From Bilabrum cf. latius (taxonomy: Eukaryota > Bigyra: Bicosoecida > Bigyra > Bicosoecida), in assembly GCA_965178125.1 (NCBI GenBank), contig OZ237746.1:248001-312000 (forward strand): a stretch of DNA of 64,000 nt, read 5' to 3'. Each line of letters starts with the position of its first letter. Within the stretch, counting starts at the first letter, position 1. Under the pieces are notes generated by a model. That model saw only the letters and a program-made list of their open reading frames with translations. It did no database searches and had not been told where the DNA came from. The position numbers and the translations under genes are program-made. Positions 1 through 12,341 of this stretch are shown in pieces.

Positions 1-37
1 GACGTTTGGAACCCACCGCATTGGGGCTCCGTCAGGC

Positions 38-2355
38 ATGCCTGCATCTGGCAGGGCGACGCCAGGTCAGGACAAACAGGTTGCCGCTTCTAACAATGTG
101 GCGCAGGGCAGCGGGGTTCAGCCGCAGCAGGCTGGGCATGGTGGATCATACGTTGCGAACAGTAAACACCTGGTGGAGCCTTTGCTTGCCGCTGCGGCGG
201 GCTCCTTCGGAGACGGCCTGAGGATGCATCTCGACGAATCGCACGGATCTAGACGCTTCTCGATTTCTTTCGACAACTCGGTTTTGAAGCCCAGGGTGGG
301 CAAGCACCTTACCTGCGCGTGGCGGGCAGCCATTCGTTGCGCTACTCAGGAAGAACGGCCACTGAGCGACCACGTAATAAACCGCCGATCTCGCGCCATC
401 GAATTCTCCGGCGCTGATCTTCTAGATTCGATTGGCGGCGATCAGGATCTATACAGGCAAATTCGGGCGGCATATTTTGGTGCATAGGGCGTGGCTCCAC
501 CTGAGTCGGCCGCGAAGGGGACCGCGGTTGGAGGGGCAGACATGGTGCGGCGGAGAAATGGCTCAACAGATAGCATGGTCTCGGCTATCGCTCTTCGTTC
601 GCCGCCAGTGTCCTCGCAGGCCATCTCTACAGCCGCACAGCGTACGGCAATACTTTCTTCAAGTGCATCCGCAGCAATGGCGCCGCCCTCTCCAGCTTCA
701 TCGTCGCTGTCTCGCGGGCGCCTGGTCATTCCAACAGCGCCTCCACCTGAGCCGCAGTATCTTGTCCCGCAGTATCTCAGTCAGCCATTCATCAACGGAA
801 AGAATGGCACTTTTGGAGAAGGACTCACCTTGCAATTGGGCCCCACGCCAAGGTCTCCCTGGTCGATTCGGTTCGACAACCGAGTGCTCAATCCCCGCAT
901 CGGTTTCATCAAGTCGGGAGGGTGGAGAGCCGCCGTGCGCCGCGTGGCCGAATCTGAGGAGGCTATCGTGAAGAACGGAGCATCCGTCCGCGTGGTGGAG
1001 TTTAAAGGAGACGACCTGTACACTGCCCTGCGAGGATGCCGGTCCCTCCTCGCCGACCTGGGATACCAGGGAGTATCGGATCTCAGGGCAGGCTCTGGCA
1101 GGTCGATCCATGCGAGCGGTGAAGTCGAACCACCCAACCCTTCGTCTGCAAACATCGGCAACAAGCGGGGGAGGGCCAGCACCTGGGGTTCGAGCCAATC
1201 GCAGAGCGGTGGAAGCAATGCAAAGCGAGCTCGCACCCAGCCCGCATCAACAGGCACGGAAACCAGCACCAGCGTCGGGCTGAGCGATGGATGCAGTGAC
1301 ATGATTGCCGTGGCAGGCCTGCATGCCCTGGCGTCTGCCTCGGGCGGCAGCAGCCCAGCCAGCACCCCAGGCAGCGCCATCCATGGACCGTGGGCCGCGC
1401 ATGGCGATGGGCCGGGCCAGAGGGGCACGCAAGGCAGCGGGAGCGGGCAGCTGGCTGCGCACTGGCACCACCAGCACCATCAGCACCAGCATCATGGTGT
1501 CCATGCAGGCCAGAGAATGTTCCCTGGCTCATTCCCGCACCCTGGAGGCATGCTTCGTCATGGCCAGCCGTATTCCAGCTACCAGCCGCATCAGCACTTT
1601 CCTTCGTACCAGCAGCACCAGTACCAGCGAATACAGGCGGGGACAGGAATGCACCCGTTCATGAGCCAGGGCTCTGCTGTCCTCGATTTTGAGGGGACCG
1701 CGGGTGCATTGCATGGTGGCGCATCGCTGGACGCGCCAGTCCCCGGCATGAAGGCTGATCACCGGGCTCATGTGCAGGCGCAGCTGCAGATGCAACAGAT
1801 GCAGATATCTGAGAGATTGAGGCAGCTCGAGCATCTGCGAAGGATGGAAGAGTTGCAGAGGATGCAGGCACAGCTGCAGGAGCAGCAGGAGCAGCAGATG
1901 CTGCACAAGCAACGTTTACTGCAGTTTCAGCAGCAGAGCGCGCCTGCTTCTGGTGGTATGCGCAGCAATGTACTCTATGCACCAGCCCTACAATCGCCGT
2001 GGGCGCAGCCCTCCCAGGCCCCGTCTCCTGCATCAACCAGCACGATGGTGGGGACAGGACCAGCTGCCTCTGCCATGGGGGCGACTCCAACGATATCGAG
2101 GAGCGGAACACCCATGGCGCCGCAGAGTGAGGGTTCTGCATGGGTCGCTCGGAGCCACGGCGCGCCCGGTACAGCTAGGCCTGGCACTGGTGCTTTCGCT
2201 GGCGTGACGGGTGTCGCGGGGGCAGGTGGTGGGTCGGCTGACGGGAAGCACCTTGGAGCCGTGTCCGGGTCATTCGCACCCACGTCATCATCTTCATCGT
2301 CATCAGCGATGCTGCCATAGACGTCATCTTCTGGACAGGACGACAGGACCTGATC
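38..2355 (+). CDS. Q/H-rich protein with a duplicated unknown ~90-aa domain
   Basis: I do not recognise this family. The frame is open through UAG at 485-487 and 2318-2320 and ends at UGA 2353-2355. It is also open to the left edge, so the true start may lie outside the window; ATG 38 is the first Met. Two copies of one domain are visible, at about residues 60-145 and 260-350. Both carry the pattern (F/I)xFDNxVLxPR(V/I)G, then WRAA(I/V)R, and end in an acidic helix (the blocks IEFSGADL and VEFKGDDL correspond). The C-terminal half is low complexity, with His-rich, Gln-rich and Ser-rich runs and a Gln/Met/Leu-rich coiled-coil segment around nt 1760-1940. This layout is common in transcription regulators, but nothing here proves DNA binding. 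It converges with the lysine gene, 243 bp away. Confidence 0.6.
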
Positions 2356-2598
2356 GCGAATCGCGATGGCCCTGAGCGCACACGTCCTCCCGGTAGGGTT
2401 CAGTGCCGCAAGGTGGCAGCTCGCGCAGGGCTAGTTCATTTATTTTCCGGTTTCTTGCGCTTCCGGATTCTTGCGCTCGCCAGTAAGCACGCGCAACGTG
2501 TACAGAACTGACTGATACGCTTATACAAATTATTCCATCACTGAGATCAAATCATACCAGAGGTCGGATTGCCTAGTAACCATTCTGAATTCGGACCG

Positions 2599-5500
2599 TC
2601 ACGCACGCCCAAGGAACACGGATGCAGGCACCTCCCTGGCGTTGTAGGTCGAGGCCATCACGCGACCGTAAGCTCCTGCGTTCACCACGACGGCAATGTC
2701 GCCAGGGGCCGTGCTGGCTGGCAGCAGGGCCTGCTCGCATACCACGTCGGCCGACTCGCAAATCGGACCCGCCGCCACGCAACGCATCGAGTGTTGTTCC
2801 CCAAGCCGACTCAGGTTTGCCACCGCGTGGTTAGCGCCGTACAGCGCCGGCCGGATCAGCGCGTTCATGCCTGCCGCAAGTCCCACGAAGGTCAGCCCGT
2901 GCTTCTGCTTCACCCTCGTGACCCGCGCGGCGAGCACCCCCGCCGGAGCAATGCAGTACCTGCCTGGCTCCATGCGGACGACGAGCGGCCGATGTTCCCC
3001 ATCCCCGCCCTCTGCCGCCGCCCCCCCTCGCTTCTATAGCAGCTCCTGAAACCTAGGTCCGGCGAGTGCCCCTTGGATCTCGCGATTCACAGCAGCGACA
3101 TCCAGAGGCTCCTGACCCGCCTTCTCGACCACGCCCAGGCCGCCGCCAAGCCCGACCCACTCCAACTGCTGCACGGCCCTCGTGGGCAGCCGAAGTGCGA
3201 CCGCGGCGAGCCGAGCGGCCACAAGGCTCCAGAGCCTAGGCTTCAGCACGCCGCTGCCCACGTGGGCGTGGAGGCCGGTCAGCACGCCGCCAGCGTCAAG
3301 CACGGCCTGCACCGCCGCCGGCACATCGCCCTCGTCACACCCGAACTTCTGCTTTGGTCCAGCCGTTAGCACCTTCTTGTGGTGCACCGCATCCGCAGCG
3401 GCCTCTGTGTTCCCCGAGCTAGAGTCCGTGAGGCTGCCCTCGGGGTCCACGCGCACGGCCACCCGCTGCCCCGCGAGGACGGGTCCCAGGCCAGCCACGA
3501 TGTCCGCGCCATCCAGCACCAGGTCGAGCTGGATGGGACCAGGTGAGCTAGTCGCCGGCGCCGCAGGGGCTGCGTCACCGCTGCTCCCTGCTGCTGTTGC
3601 GGCGGCGGGGCCCATCACTCGCTGGTTCTCGGCCTACACGGCCCTGATGACGCGGGCCGCTTCTTCCACCGAGCACAGGTTAGGGGAGAACTGGATTCGA
3701 AACCGAGTCCCGCCTGAGCTAGCTTCTCCGGTGCTTGCACTGCCGCTTGACATGGCCCCCGCCCTTCCGCCAGCCGTGCCCCCAACCTCACCGTGCCCTG
3801 CCTTTGCCCCTGTGACGGCAGCTGCCACCGACCTGGGGCTGCTGCTCGCCCCACCTGAAAGCAGTGAGGCCGGCTTGACCGGCTCCCCGCAATCGGCACC
3901 CGCACTGCCTGTTCCCTGCGCCAGCCCCGGCAGCATGCCAGTCTCCCGCGCGGCTCTCAGCGCGAGCCTCACCTCCTGCTCGCTCACGCACTCCATCCCG
4001 ATGCCCAGCACCGCAAGGGCACGGAGCACCTCGGCTGAGTCGTTGGCCTTGACGGCGTAGAACAAACCGCCCCCGGCTGTCACGGTCAGGGCCCCAAGCA
4101 GCCTTTGCGCTCTGCGGCGAAGCACAGCCAGGTCATACACAAAGGCAGCACCGGAGCCGCCCCTGGACTCCACGCGCTCCGTGGCAGCAAGCGACTGCGC
4201 GATCCGATTGGCCGCCTCTGGCTGGCTCCACCACGGGTCTTCGCACTGGTCCTTGGCCGGGCAAGCTGAGTCGGCGCTTGTGCCCGATGGGGCCTCTGGG
4301 GCGGCCTCTGTGCTGCTTCCTGCGGCGGCAGGCGGTCGTGGAGGAGCAGCGCGCTGTGGGCTCGGCGCACTTGGGGCCTGGCCTGCGCCTGCACCTGCGT
4401 GCGGCGCGTTTTGTTCCGACCTGACCGACGAATCCTCGGTCGCTGCGGGATCGGCAGCACCTGCAGAGCCCACGCTGGACGGTTCCAGCTACAGCGGGCC
4501 AGGTCCGCCTTGCCCCGCATCGGCCGGTGGGACCTGAAGCATGACCGCGGATGGGCTGGTCTTGCCCGCTGCCACGAGGTCCATCCACCTGGGCCCGAAT
4601 AGGGAGGCGTCTTCGATGTCGTCGGCGGGGGCCTCTTCCGAGCCCGTGTATGCCCTTCCCCCGTGCTCCAGCAGTGCTCCGTGGAGGGAGGCCACGAGGG
4701 AGTCGGCCCTGCCCTCATCCACCACGAATGACATGTTCAGGTCCTCTGCCGCCTCGGAGACCATGTGCACGGCCACGCCATCCAGCGCCTCCATCGCCCG
4801 GCCCAGGCGCGGCAGTGCCATGCGCAGCCTCCTACCCACCACCGACACCACCGAGCACGGCGACCGCACCACCACGCGGGCCAGCTTGCTCAGGGACGCG
4901 GTCAGTCGCCTCAGCTGCGGGCCATGCAAACCGCCTGGCACAGACTCGAGCGTGATGGACACCGCGTACTGACTCGTGGCCAGCAAGTCAACGGACACCT
5001 GGTGCTGGGCAAACACGTTGAACACCTTGGCTAGGAATCCAACCGCACCCCACATACCGAACGTGGACACCGTCAGCAAGATCACGTCCTTCCGGCGCGC
5101 CACTGCCAGCACGAGAGGGGGCTTCGTGGACCGCCCGTGCCCACCGTCCCCGCCACCCCCGTCCGCCCTGTGATCCGGCGCCTGCTGCAGGGTGTTGCCG
5201 TCGAGCCCTGGGAGGTAGGTGTGGCTCCCGGCAGAGGCCGGCAGCAGAGGGCTCCCCTCTTTGGAAGAGGCCCCCTTGGCCCCCTCGGCGCTGCTTCCCA
5301 GGGGGGGAGGAAATCCGTAAGGGGTGTCGATCCCGTCATCCTAGTAGGCGGTCCCGTCCAGGCTCGTGGCCACGGATCCGGAGCCAACGGTGGAGTTCCC
5401 GTCGTCACCCCCGCCCCTTCCCCAGTCATCGAACCGAGGCGCCCCATCGTCCCCGTCGTCGTCGCCTGTTCTCGAGTCCTCCCATCCCTCCTGCCTCCTC

Positions 5501-7182
5501 TCCCTCGCCCTCCGCGCGGGCCGCCTCTTGGGCCCGATCCACGTGCCCCCCGCCTTGGGGTCCATCGTGTTGCGGATCTCCACGGGGACACCCGCCCTGG
5601 AGGCGGGGCCCAGGCACCTTGGATGCAGCACCTTGGCCCCCATGGCGGCCAGCTCCTGCGCCTCGCGGTAGGACATGTGCCTGAGGAGACGCGCGGCGCT
5701 CACCCGCCTCGGGTCCGCCGTGAACATGCCGTGCACGTCCGTCCAGATCTCAAGCTTGCGGGCCTGGATCAGCGCGGCAAACAGAGCCGCCGAGGTGTCC
5801 GACCCCCCCCTCCCCAGGAGGCACGTGTCCCCAGACGGGGTCGAGGCGATGAACCCCTGAGTGAGCACCACCTCCTGGTTCCTGCTCGCGGCCTCCGCTC
5901 GGTCCACCGCTGACCTGGGGAACACGTTCGCCTCCAGGTACACGTCGTGCATGTCCCGAACGGCGCCGTCATCCTCGTCCTCCTCGCCGTCGTCGCTCCC
6001 CGGGGCAGGCCCGTTCAGCATGAAATTGGGACCGATAGCCCCCGGAGGGTGCGTGGCACCGTACCCTGGGGACGCGATGGGGTGCGGGTGCATTCCCCCG
6101 GGGGTGTTGGGGTCATCCCCTAGCCCTCCCCCGAGGGCAAGCCCGACGTTGCCGGAGCCGACACCCGCACCCGCACCCGCACCGCCGCTGCTCAGCTGCG
6201 GGTCGGATTGCGAGGCTCGGAGAACAGCGGCTCGGAGCAGGTCCTGTGACGAGTGCCTCCGGGACGAGTGGTCGCCAGCCCCTGCCGCCGCGCCGCCTCC
6301 GCTGTTCCCTGCCGCCGCCGCGGCCGCCTGCTCCTCCAGCTCCCCCTCGAATAGCACGTCCTTGGAGCCCCCGAATCCCTGCCAGGCATCCCTCTGGGCG
6401 GAGGGGGCCCCCGCCCCCGCAGAGGGGGCATCGTGGACGCTGCGGAGGAGGCTGCGGGCGTCCACGCGGGCCACCCCCATGCCTCTCGACCGGAGCAAAG
6501 CGGCGCCCATTGCGGAACTCATCATCTCGCCGTAGGCGGTCACGCGCGCCCGCAGGCGCGGTGACGCTTCCTGCGTCAGGTGCGCCCCCTGCAGGAGCCG
6601 CCTGAGGTCTGCCAGTAGGCTCTCCACGACGGGGGGTGCTCGCCAGCCGAGCGCGTCTTCCTGCTTCTCGGACTTTGATTCGGCCACGGCGGCGGCCGAG
6701 CTCTCCTCGCCCCAGTCCTCCCAGGATGCAGCGACAGCGGGCGAGGCTCGGCCGTCGGATTTCGAATCGTCGGCCTTGAACACCAGCGCTACTTGCTGCG
6801 GCGGCAGAGGCATTGGATTGCCCAAGCCCATGTCTCGCGCGAGCCTGCGGTGCTGCCGCCTGATCCATCGCCACTGACGCAGATAACTCTACAGTTCCTA
6901 TTGATGACCGCTACCTGTGCTGCGAGCGTCCGAGTCTGCTCTAGGAGTGGCGGCGAACGGTGATGACGCTCCAGAGTCTGGCGGCTGCTCCATCACATCA
7001 TCTAGGCTCTTGATCAATCTATTCGTGACCTGGGACAGAGCTGATACTACAATCCAAACTCTGTTTCTAGGAAGTAGCTCCTAGACGCGCTGAATGATCA
7101 CTTCCCAGGTTGTTGGACTGGCGACCGAAGTTCCTCCAAACTTGAGCACCACCCACGGACGAGTCGGCTTGTGCGCAGTCAT
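2599..7182 (-). CDS. bifunctional aspartate kinase / diaminopimelate decarboxylase
   Basis: A fused enzyme of about 1,527 aa covering the first step (aspartate phosphorylation) and the last step (meso-DAP to lysine) of the DAP lysine pathway. The N-terminal aspartate kinase shows KFGGTSV near residue 15, VVSALSQVTN, GRGGSDTSAALFA and the downstream ACT-type block VGFLAKVFNVF. The C-terminal alanine-racemase-fold decarboxylase shows FYAVKAN (PLP lysine), HAHVGSG, GLGGGLG, EPGRY, CESADV and NAGAYG. Seven in-frame UAGs (codons ending at 7083, 6900, 6891, 5343, 4491, 3636 and 3036) must be read through; the stop is UGA. The start is ATG 7182, chosen because KFGGTSV follows at once. Long Ala/Gly/Ser-rich inserts separate the domains. 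AK-LysA fusions are known from some bacteria, so bacterial ancestry is possible. No targeting peptide was judged. Confidence 0.9.
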
Positions 7183-7930
7183 CAGCGAGCCGTAACTGCC
7201 AGTTCCCTGATTATTATCCTAACTGCCTGCTCGAAACGACATCGGTGGGCCGAGGCCGGCGACTGTGAAATGAATCTCGCACCTCGGGGCTGGTCCGAAT
7301 CCTTGCGACGGCCCGTCGCCGCCGCGACGTGTCTTCCGTCACGGTGTGCCTGCGGAACCACTGTTCGTCCTGCTCTCAACGGCGCAGCAGGCCGCCTGCC
7401 ACCCATGCATAAACCTAAGCATCTTACAACGCATAGCCCTCTGCACGCAGTGCATGCTCGGGCTCGGTCTCGACCCGGGACGTAGACGACCACGGCCCGC
7501 TGTGAACCTGCCCCGGTCCAGCGGTTTTCTGTGGGGCGTCTGGGGGTCGACGCTGGGAGTCTAGACGAAATTCATGCCGCCCAACTGTGTTTCATTGAGT
7601 ATCGTACGGCATTTTGATGCCTCTTGTTGGACCTCGTCGCACTGTCAGCTCCCAAGCGGGACTCCATCGGATCCACGGCTGGGTCGGCCCGCCGGAACCG
7701 AAGCCCGGCCTTCGGGGTTTTGCCGGCTGCTCTGCTCCGGATAGATTCCCTGTTAGGGGCCGCCTCCCTGTCCAGTAGTAGACATCATCGAAGTCTTCCT
7801 TGTGCTGTCACCGTGCTTGGCTCGTGGGCACTTGTGCCCAGCTGGCCAGGCGCTCCTTTCCCACCAGTTGCGTGCGGTTTCATCACGGACACCCGTTGCG
7901 CATTTTGCCTCTCGCTGCCCACCTGGAGGC
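7183..7930. other. divergent intergenic region
   Basis: About 750 bp between the divergently transcribed lysine gene and the kinesin gene; it presumably holds both promoters. I see no further gene, RNA or convincing motif. Confidence 0.5.
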
Positions 7931-10900
7931 ATGGCGTCCCATGATAGCGCGAGGGAGCGCATGCAAGTGATTGCTAGAATCCGTCCCATGCTCACGCGAG
8001 AGGTGGAGTCGAAAGAGGAGTGTGCAATCGCCATTCGTGACAACGAATTGGCGGTTGCCTCCAGCACGCAGCTTAGCCCAGTAGTTTACAGACTCGACAA
8101 GGTCTTGGGCGTGGATAGAGACCAAGCTAGCGTGTTTAGCTGCATAAAGCACAACCTCGACCAGGCGCTGGACGGATTCAACACCACCGTGTTTGCGGTG
8201 AGGCTGCCGTACTGGATGGCCAATAGATCTGTCAAACCCCCGAGCTCACCCGCTTGTTTGATGCTTGATGATGCGCTCACATATTTTCTCGCAGTATGGT
8301 TAGACTGGAACAGGCAAGACGCATACCATGCTCGGCGTCGACATGTGGCAGCTGGCCCAGGACGAGCACGCCAGAATCGCAGCAGCCCCGCGCACGCCCG
8401 CCGCACCTCGCCGCGACCCGCGAACCCCACGCACGGGAGCCTCCTCCTCATCAAGTGCATTAGGGGGCGGAGTAGCATCCGCCCTGGGCGCCGACCGGCT
8501 CATGTCGCAGATGGACGGCGGCGACATGCTCGCCGACCTCATGCAGTACGAGGGCGACTTCCACCCCTCCTGGGGTCTCATCCCGCGCGCCATGGCTTAC
8601 CTATTCAGAAGGCTCACCGTCGGCGGGAGGTAGTCGAGGGGTTCCTCCCCTCGACCGGGTCACCACCCCGGTGCCCCCACTATGGGGCGGGGGGCCCTCC
8701 CCGCGGGGGTGGTCATCACCTGCAGCTACCTGGAGGTGTACGCCGAGCGGGTGTTCGACCTCCTGCGGCCCGAAACGGTAGAGAACAGAGCCCAAGTGAA
8801 GGGCCAGGGCGCGTCCACGGGCCTGGACGTGGTGCACGACAAGACCCGAGGCGTCCTCGTACCCGAGGCAGTGGCGGTGCAGGTGCAGAGCGAAGAGGAC
8901 GTGCTGAGCCTGCTGTGGGAAGGGGCCAAGAACCGGCTGCTCAGCTCAACGGACATGAACCAGCACTCGAGCAGATCACACACCATTTGGCAGGTCACCA
9001 TCCGGAGGTCGGTACAGAGGAGAACGACGCCGGGCAAGGGGACGGGGACGGGGAAGGGAAAGGGAACAACAACTAGAGCGGGCAGGGGCAGGGTAGGCTC
9101 GGCGGCCAGTGGTGCCGGCAGCGTCGCTGGTGATTCCGTGAGCGGGTCCAAGGAGGAGGAGGACGGAGACGAGGACGAGGGCGTAGAGAGCGTCGTGGTC
9201 CAGAGCAAAATAAACCTGGTGGATCTCGCTGGCAGCGAGAAGATTCGAACCCACGACCTGGAGGCCATGACTGACCGCAGGCTGGCCGAGCTGACCTCGA
9301 TCAACGCGAGTCTGTCCTGCCTCAGCAACTGCATCCGTGCCCTGGCCGACTCATCGAGAACCCACATCCCATACCGCGACTCGAAGCTGACTAGGCTGCT
9401 GCAGGATTCGCTGGGCGGCAACTGCAAGACAACGTTCGTGGTCACCCTCAGCCCGGCGAGCAGCGCCATCGACGAGACCGTCAGCACGCTCCAGTTCGCA
9501 GAGCGCGCCAAGAGGGTGGAGATGCACGCAAGCAGGAACGAGACTCTGGACGATGCATCGCTGCTCCGCAAGTACGAGCACCAGGTGCAGAGGCTCAAGA
9601 AGCTGCTCAAGGAGGCCAGGAGCAGGGCGGGCACCGGAATAGGACCGGCGTCCGCGGCTGCAGGAGGTCCTTCATCCATGTCCAGGATTGCACCCGGCGG
9701 CGCTGCCCTCATGACGGCAGACCAGCTGGCCCAGCAGGCCAGGGATGAGATCGCCGAGCTGAGATCTCAGCTGAGGGGTGCGCACGAGGAGAGGAGGCAG
9801 CAGCAGCAGGAGGTGCTCAGGCTCCGGGAGCAGCTGCACGTGGAGCAGGGGGCGAGGAGGTCGATGGTGCTGGCCAGCGTGCAGAGAGCCGGTGACGCGG
9901 TGCAGGCCGTGGTAGAGGCCTCCGGTAGCAGCTTCGGTAGTGTGCCGGGCGCGGGCGCGTTCGGAGGCCGGGGGTCTCCACCGGGATCTGCTGGACGGGC
10001 GAGCGACGGCACAAGTACTGGGTCGGGCGCAGAAGGCGGGGTGGTGAATCCGCATACGCTGCGTGCGGCAGCGGCCAAGGCGGCCGAGGCACTCAGGGCG
10101 GTGGAGGGGGATAGGGAGGCTCTGAGAAAACGGGCAGAGGTGCTGGCAGCGGACGAAGAGGACACGCAGACGAAGCGATAGGCCCTTCGGAAGTACTACG
10201 AGTGGCTGCGATCTGTGCCAACCGTGCCTGCGCTGCGTGCAGGCAGGGGCAAGGGCAGGAGCTCGGGGGGAGGCAGGCGCGGGTCATTCGGTGGAAGCAA
10301 CGGGTCCTCTGCGTCTTCGCTGAGCCCATCGGCGGTGCGGTGGGCAGAGAGGGTCTCTGTTCTCCAGGGAACAGTGGACGAGCTGGAGCAGGGCGCGCTG
10401 CTGGCCAAGGACGCAATGCAGCGGGACCTCGCCAGGCTGCAGAAGAGGCTCGAGGAGGGGGCGGCAGACCACGACAGGCTGACAGATGGGCTCAAGGGGG
10501 CACAGGAAGAGATGGAGGCTATGAGCACAGAGCTCAGGTCAGCTGCGAGCAGGGCAGATCGGGCGGAAGCGGCCCTTGTGCAGGAGAAGGAAGCGAGGGC
10601 GAAGGCCGAGAACGCCGCCACGGTGGCACATGCGCGAGCAACCGACGACGGGGACGGAAATTCAGGTGACAGCAATCCCGCCGGCGCTGGCGCCGGGGCG
10701 GGTTCCATGGCAGATGACCCGGCCAAGGCGGCCGATGTGCTGCTCGCGGCCCGCACCCAGGCGCAGGAGCAGTGGACGCACCACGTGGACAGGCGGACTC
10801 AGCGATCCTACTGGCACAGCAAGGAGAGCGGGGCCACTCAGTGGGAGAGGCCAGCGGGGCTTGACAGCGCGGTGGAGCGTGCGCTGCGGCACGAGCACGC

Positions 10901-11156
10901 GGCGGTGGTGGAGCGATTCAGGGGGCAGCTCGGGAGGCTCTTCGGGGCCGTGACTGGCGAGCTCAAGAAGTAGCTCGAGGGCATCCTCAGAAAGCACGCG
11001 CAGCAGCTGGGTAGGGATGGGGGGCAAGGGGCGCAGGCTGCAGCCGAGCTGCTCGCTGCCGCCGCCGGGGATGAAACGGACAAGTACTGCAAAGAGACGC
11101 AGGCAGCTCTCGACCGTGAAGTGAGCTTGCTGGCTGCAAGCATGGCCTTGCGTTAA
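7931..11156 (+). CDS. kinesin motor protein with C-terminal WW domain
   Basis: A microtubule motor of about 1,042 aa in two exons (7931-8197 and 8295-11156) joined by a phase-0 GT-AG intron. The motor domain is N-terminal: VIARIRP near the start, the P-loop AYG(UAG)TGTGKTHTM across the splice junction (residues 89-101), switch I NQHSSRSH, and switch II VDLAGSEK. A coiled coil rich in Gln, Glu and Arg follows. A WW domain (about residues 916-948: W, YW, W, then P) sits in the tail. UAG codons at 8301, 8631, 10179 and 10971 are sense and the stop is UAA 11154-11156. Under the standard code the gene would look like three broken pieces. Low-complexity insertions lie in the motor between the P-loop and switch I. 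I cannot assign a kinesin subfamily. A WW domain on a kinesin is unusual. Confidence 0.9.
8198..8294 (+). other. spliceosomal intron in the kinesin gene
   Basis: 97 bp, GTGAGG at the donor and TTTTCTCGCAG at the acceptor. Removal joins VFA to YG(Q)TGTGKT, restoring the universal kinesin P-loop, so the boundaries are well supported. Confidence 0.92.
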
Positions 11157-11656
11157 TTAACCTCGGATTATTGATCCCGCGGATCCGATGTTTGGAGGAT
11201 CCTGGTTACACGAAACGCACCTTAAACCACTCATTCTATCGGATACGTATTTGAAAGGTTCATTTTAATCAATTGTATTGGATCCTTGGGCTCCAAAGTG
11301 ATCCGGGGTCCAAAGCAGGAGAGAGGCCATTACGCCTGACTGTACTGCTGCATCGCAGCAACTACTTGGACGATCTCAACTTGGCCGCGTAGGCACCTCG
11401 GCCCAGGCACAACTTTGACCGGCTTGGTGAAGTCCCCAGACCCCACCACTTTGACACTTGCGTCGTGGACATCCTACGCGAGTTCACGGAGGGCGCAACA
11501 TGCTAGGTACCTAGGGCGATGGCCACCGGAGTCTCGAAGCTAAAGCAGCGTGGGAATGGCTTCCGAGACTACAAGAGATCGCCGGGACCACGCTCCGCTT
11601 CTTACGAGCTTGTCTACCGCCGCAGCCAAAATACATGCACCGGCTTGCACCAGCAC
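11157..11656. other. convergent intergenic region
   Basis: About 500 bp between the 3' ends of the kinesin gene and the first armadillo gene. The last ~17 bp belong to the duplicated block described at 11640. Otherwise I see nothing definite. Confidence 0.4.
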
Positions 11657-12341
11657 TCAGCCACTCCCACCGCCAGCCGCACCCCAAGCGCTCCTCACTG
11701 GCACAATCCCTAGGCGGACCAGAAGGTCACTGATGCCCTGGCTGGTCGCAGCCTTAGCGACTGCCGTCTGTAGCCCAGTGGACCCCCGGGCCACGCAGCG
11801 CAGGATAGTCTCCACGGCCTTCCGCGCTTTGACAGGCGTGCGCTCTCCCATGTACACCTGCACCAGCCTCGCAAGCACGCCGTCCGTCGATGCGATCGCT
11901 TGCTTGACCGCGCATGGACCGGACACAAATTTCGACAGTGCGCTGATCGCTGCACTCGCCTGAGGAGCGGGCCCAGGTGAAAGTAGCTTGCTCGCAATGG
12001 CAGGCATTGCCCCTGCCTGCAGCACGGCTGCAGCGATCTCGGGAGAGCCCCCGGCCAGCCAAGCGAGAGTAGCAGCAGCCGTGTCCCAGGTGGAGCCAGA
12101 GCTGTGCCCCAGCAGCCGCACCAGCTCGGGCACAGCACCCGCCTCAAGCATGGCTCGCTTGACCGGCATGGCCCCGCATGCCATGGTCTCGAGGAACTCG
12201 ACCGTGATGACCACGATGACGGGGTCCTGGGACTGCAGCAGGGGCAGCATGGCCGGGATAGTCTCTGCTTTCGCAAGCGACTGGCGGACGTCGTCACCAC
12301 CGCTGGAGAGTCTGCCCAGGCATGCAGCGGCTCGCTTGGCA
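11640..12341. repeat. 700-bp near-identical block, copy 1
   Basis: Covers the 3' end of the first armadillo gene and a few bases beyond. It matches 18233-18938 with only scattered substitutions, while flanking sequence diverges sharply. This points to recent duplication or gene conversion between the two paralogs. Confidence 0.85.

Noticed and set aside
4133-4718. Other long frames overlapping the lysine gene
   Set aside because: Composition-driven shadows; only the frame carrying aspartate kinase and decarboxylase motifs is supported.
8301-8303. UAG as leucine or as programmed readthrough
   Set aside because: The kinesin P-loop position is Gln, CAG/UAG swap between paralogs, and UAGs are far too frequent for readthrough.
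8726-9712. Long minus-strand open frame opposite the kinesin motor domain
   Set aside because: It is the antisense shadow of a GC-rich coding exon; the plus frame has kinesin motifs, the minus frame none.
11154-11156. UAA also reassigned, as in many ciliates and ulvophytes
   Set aside because: UAA sits at natural ends of several genes (kinesin, paralog 3, several viral genes) and I found none inside conserved domains.
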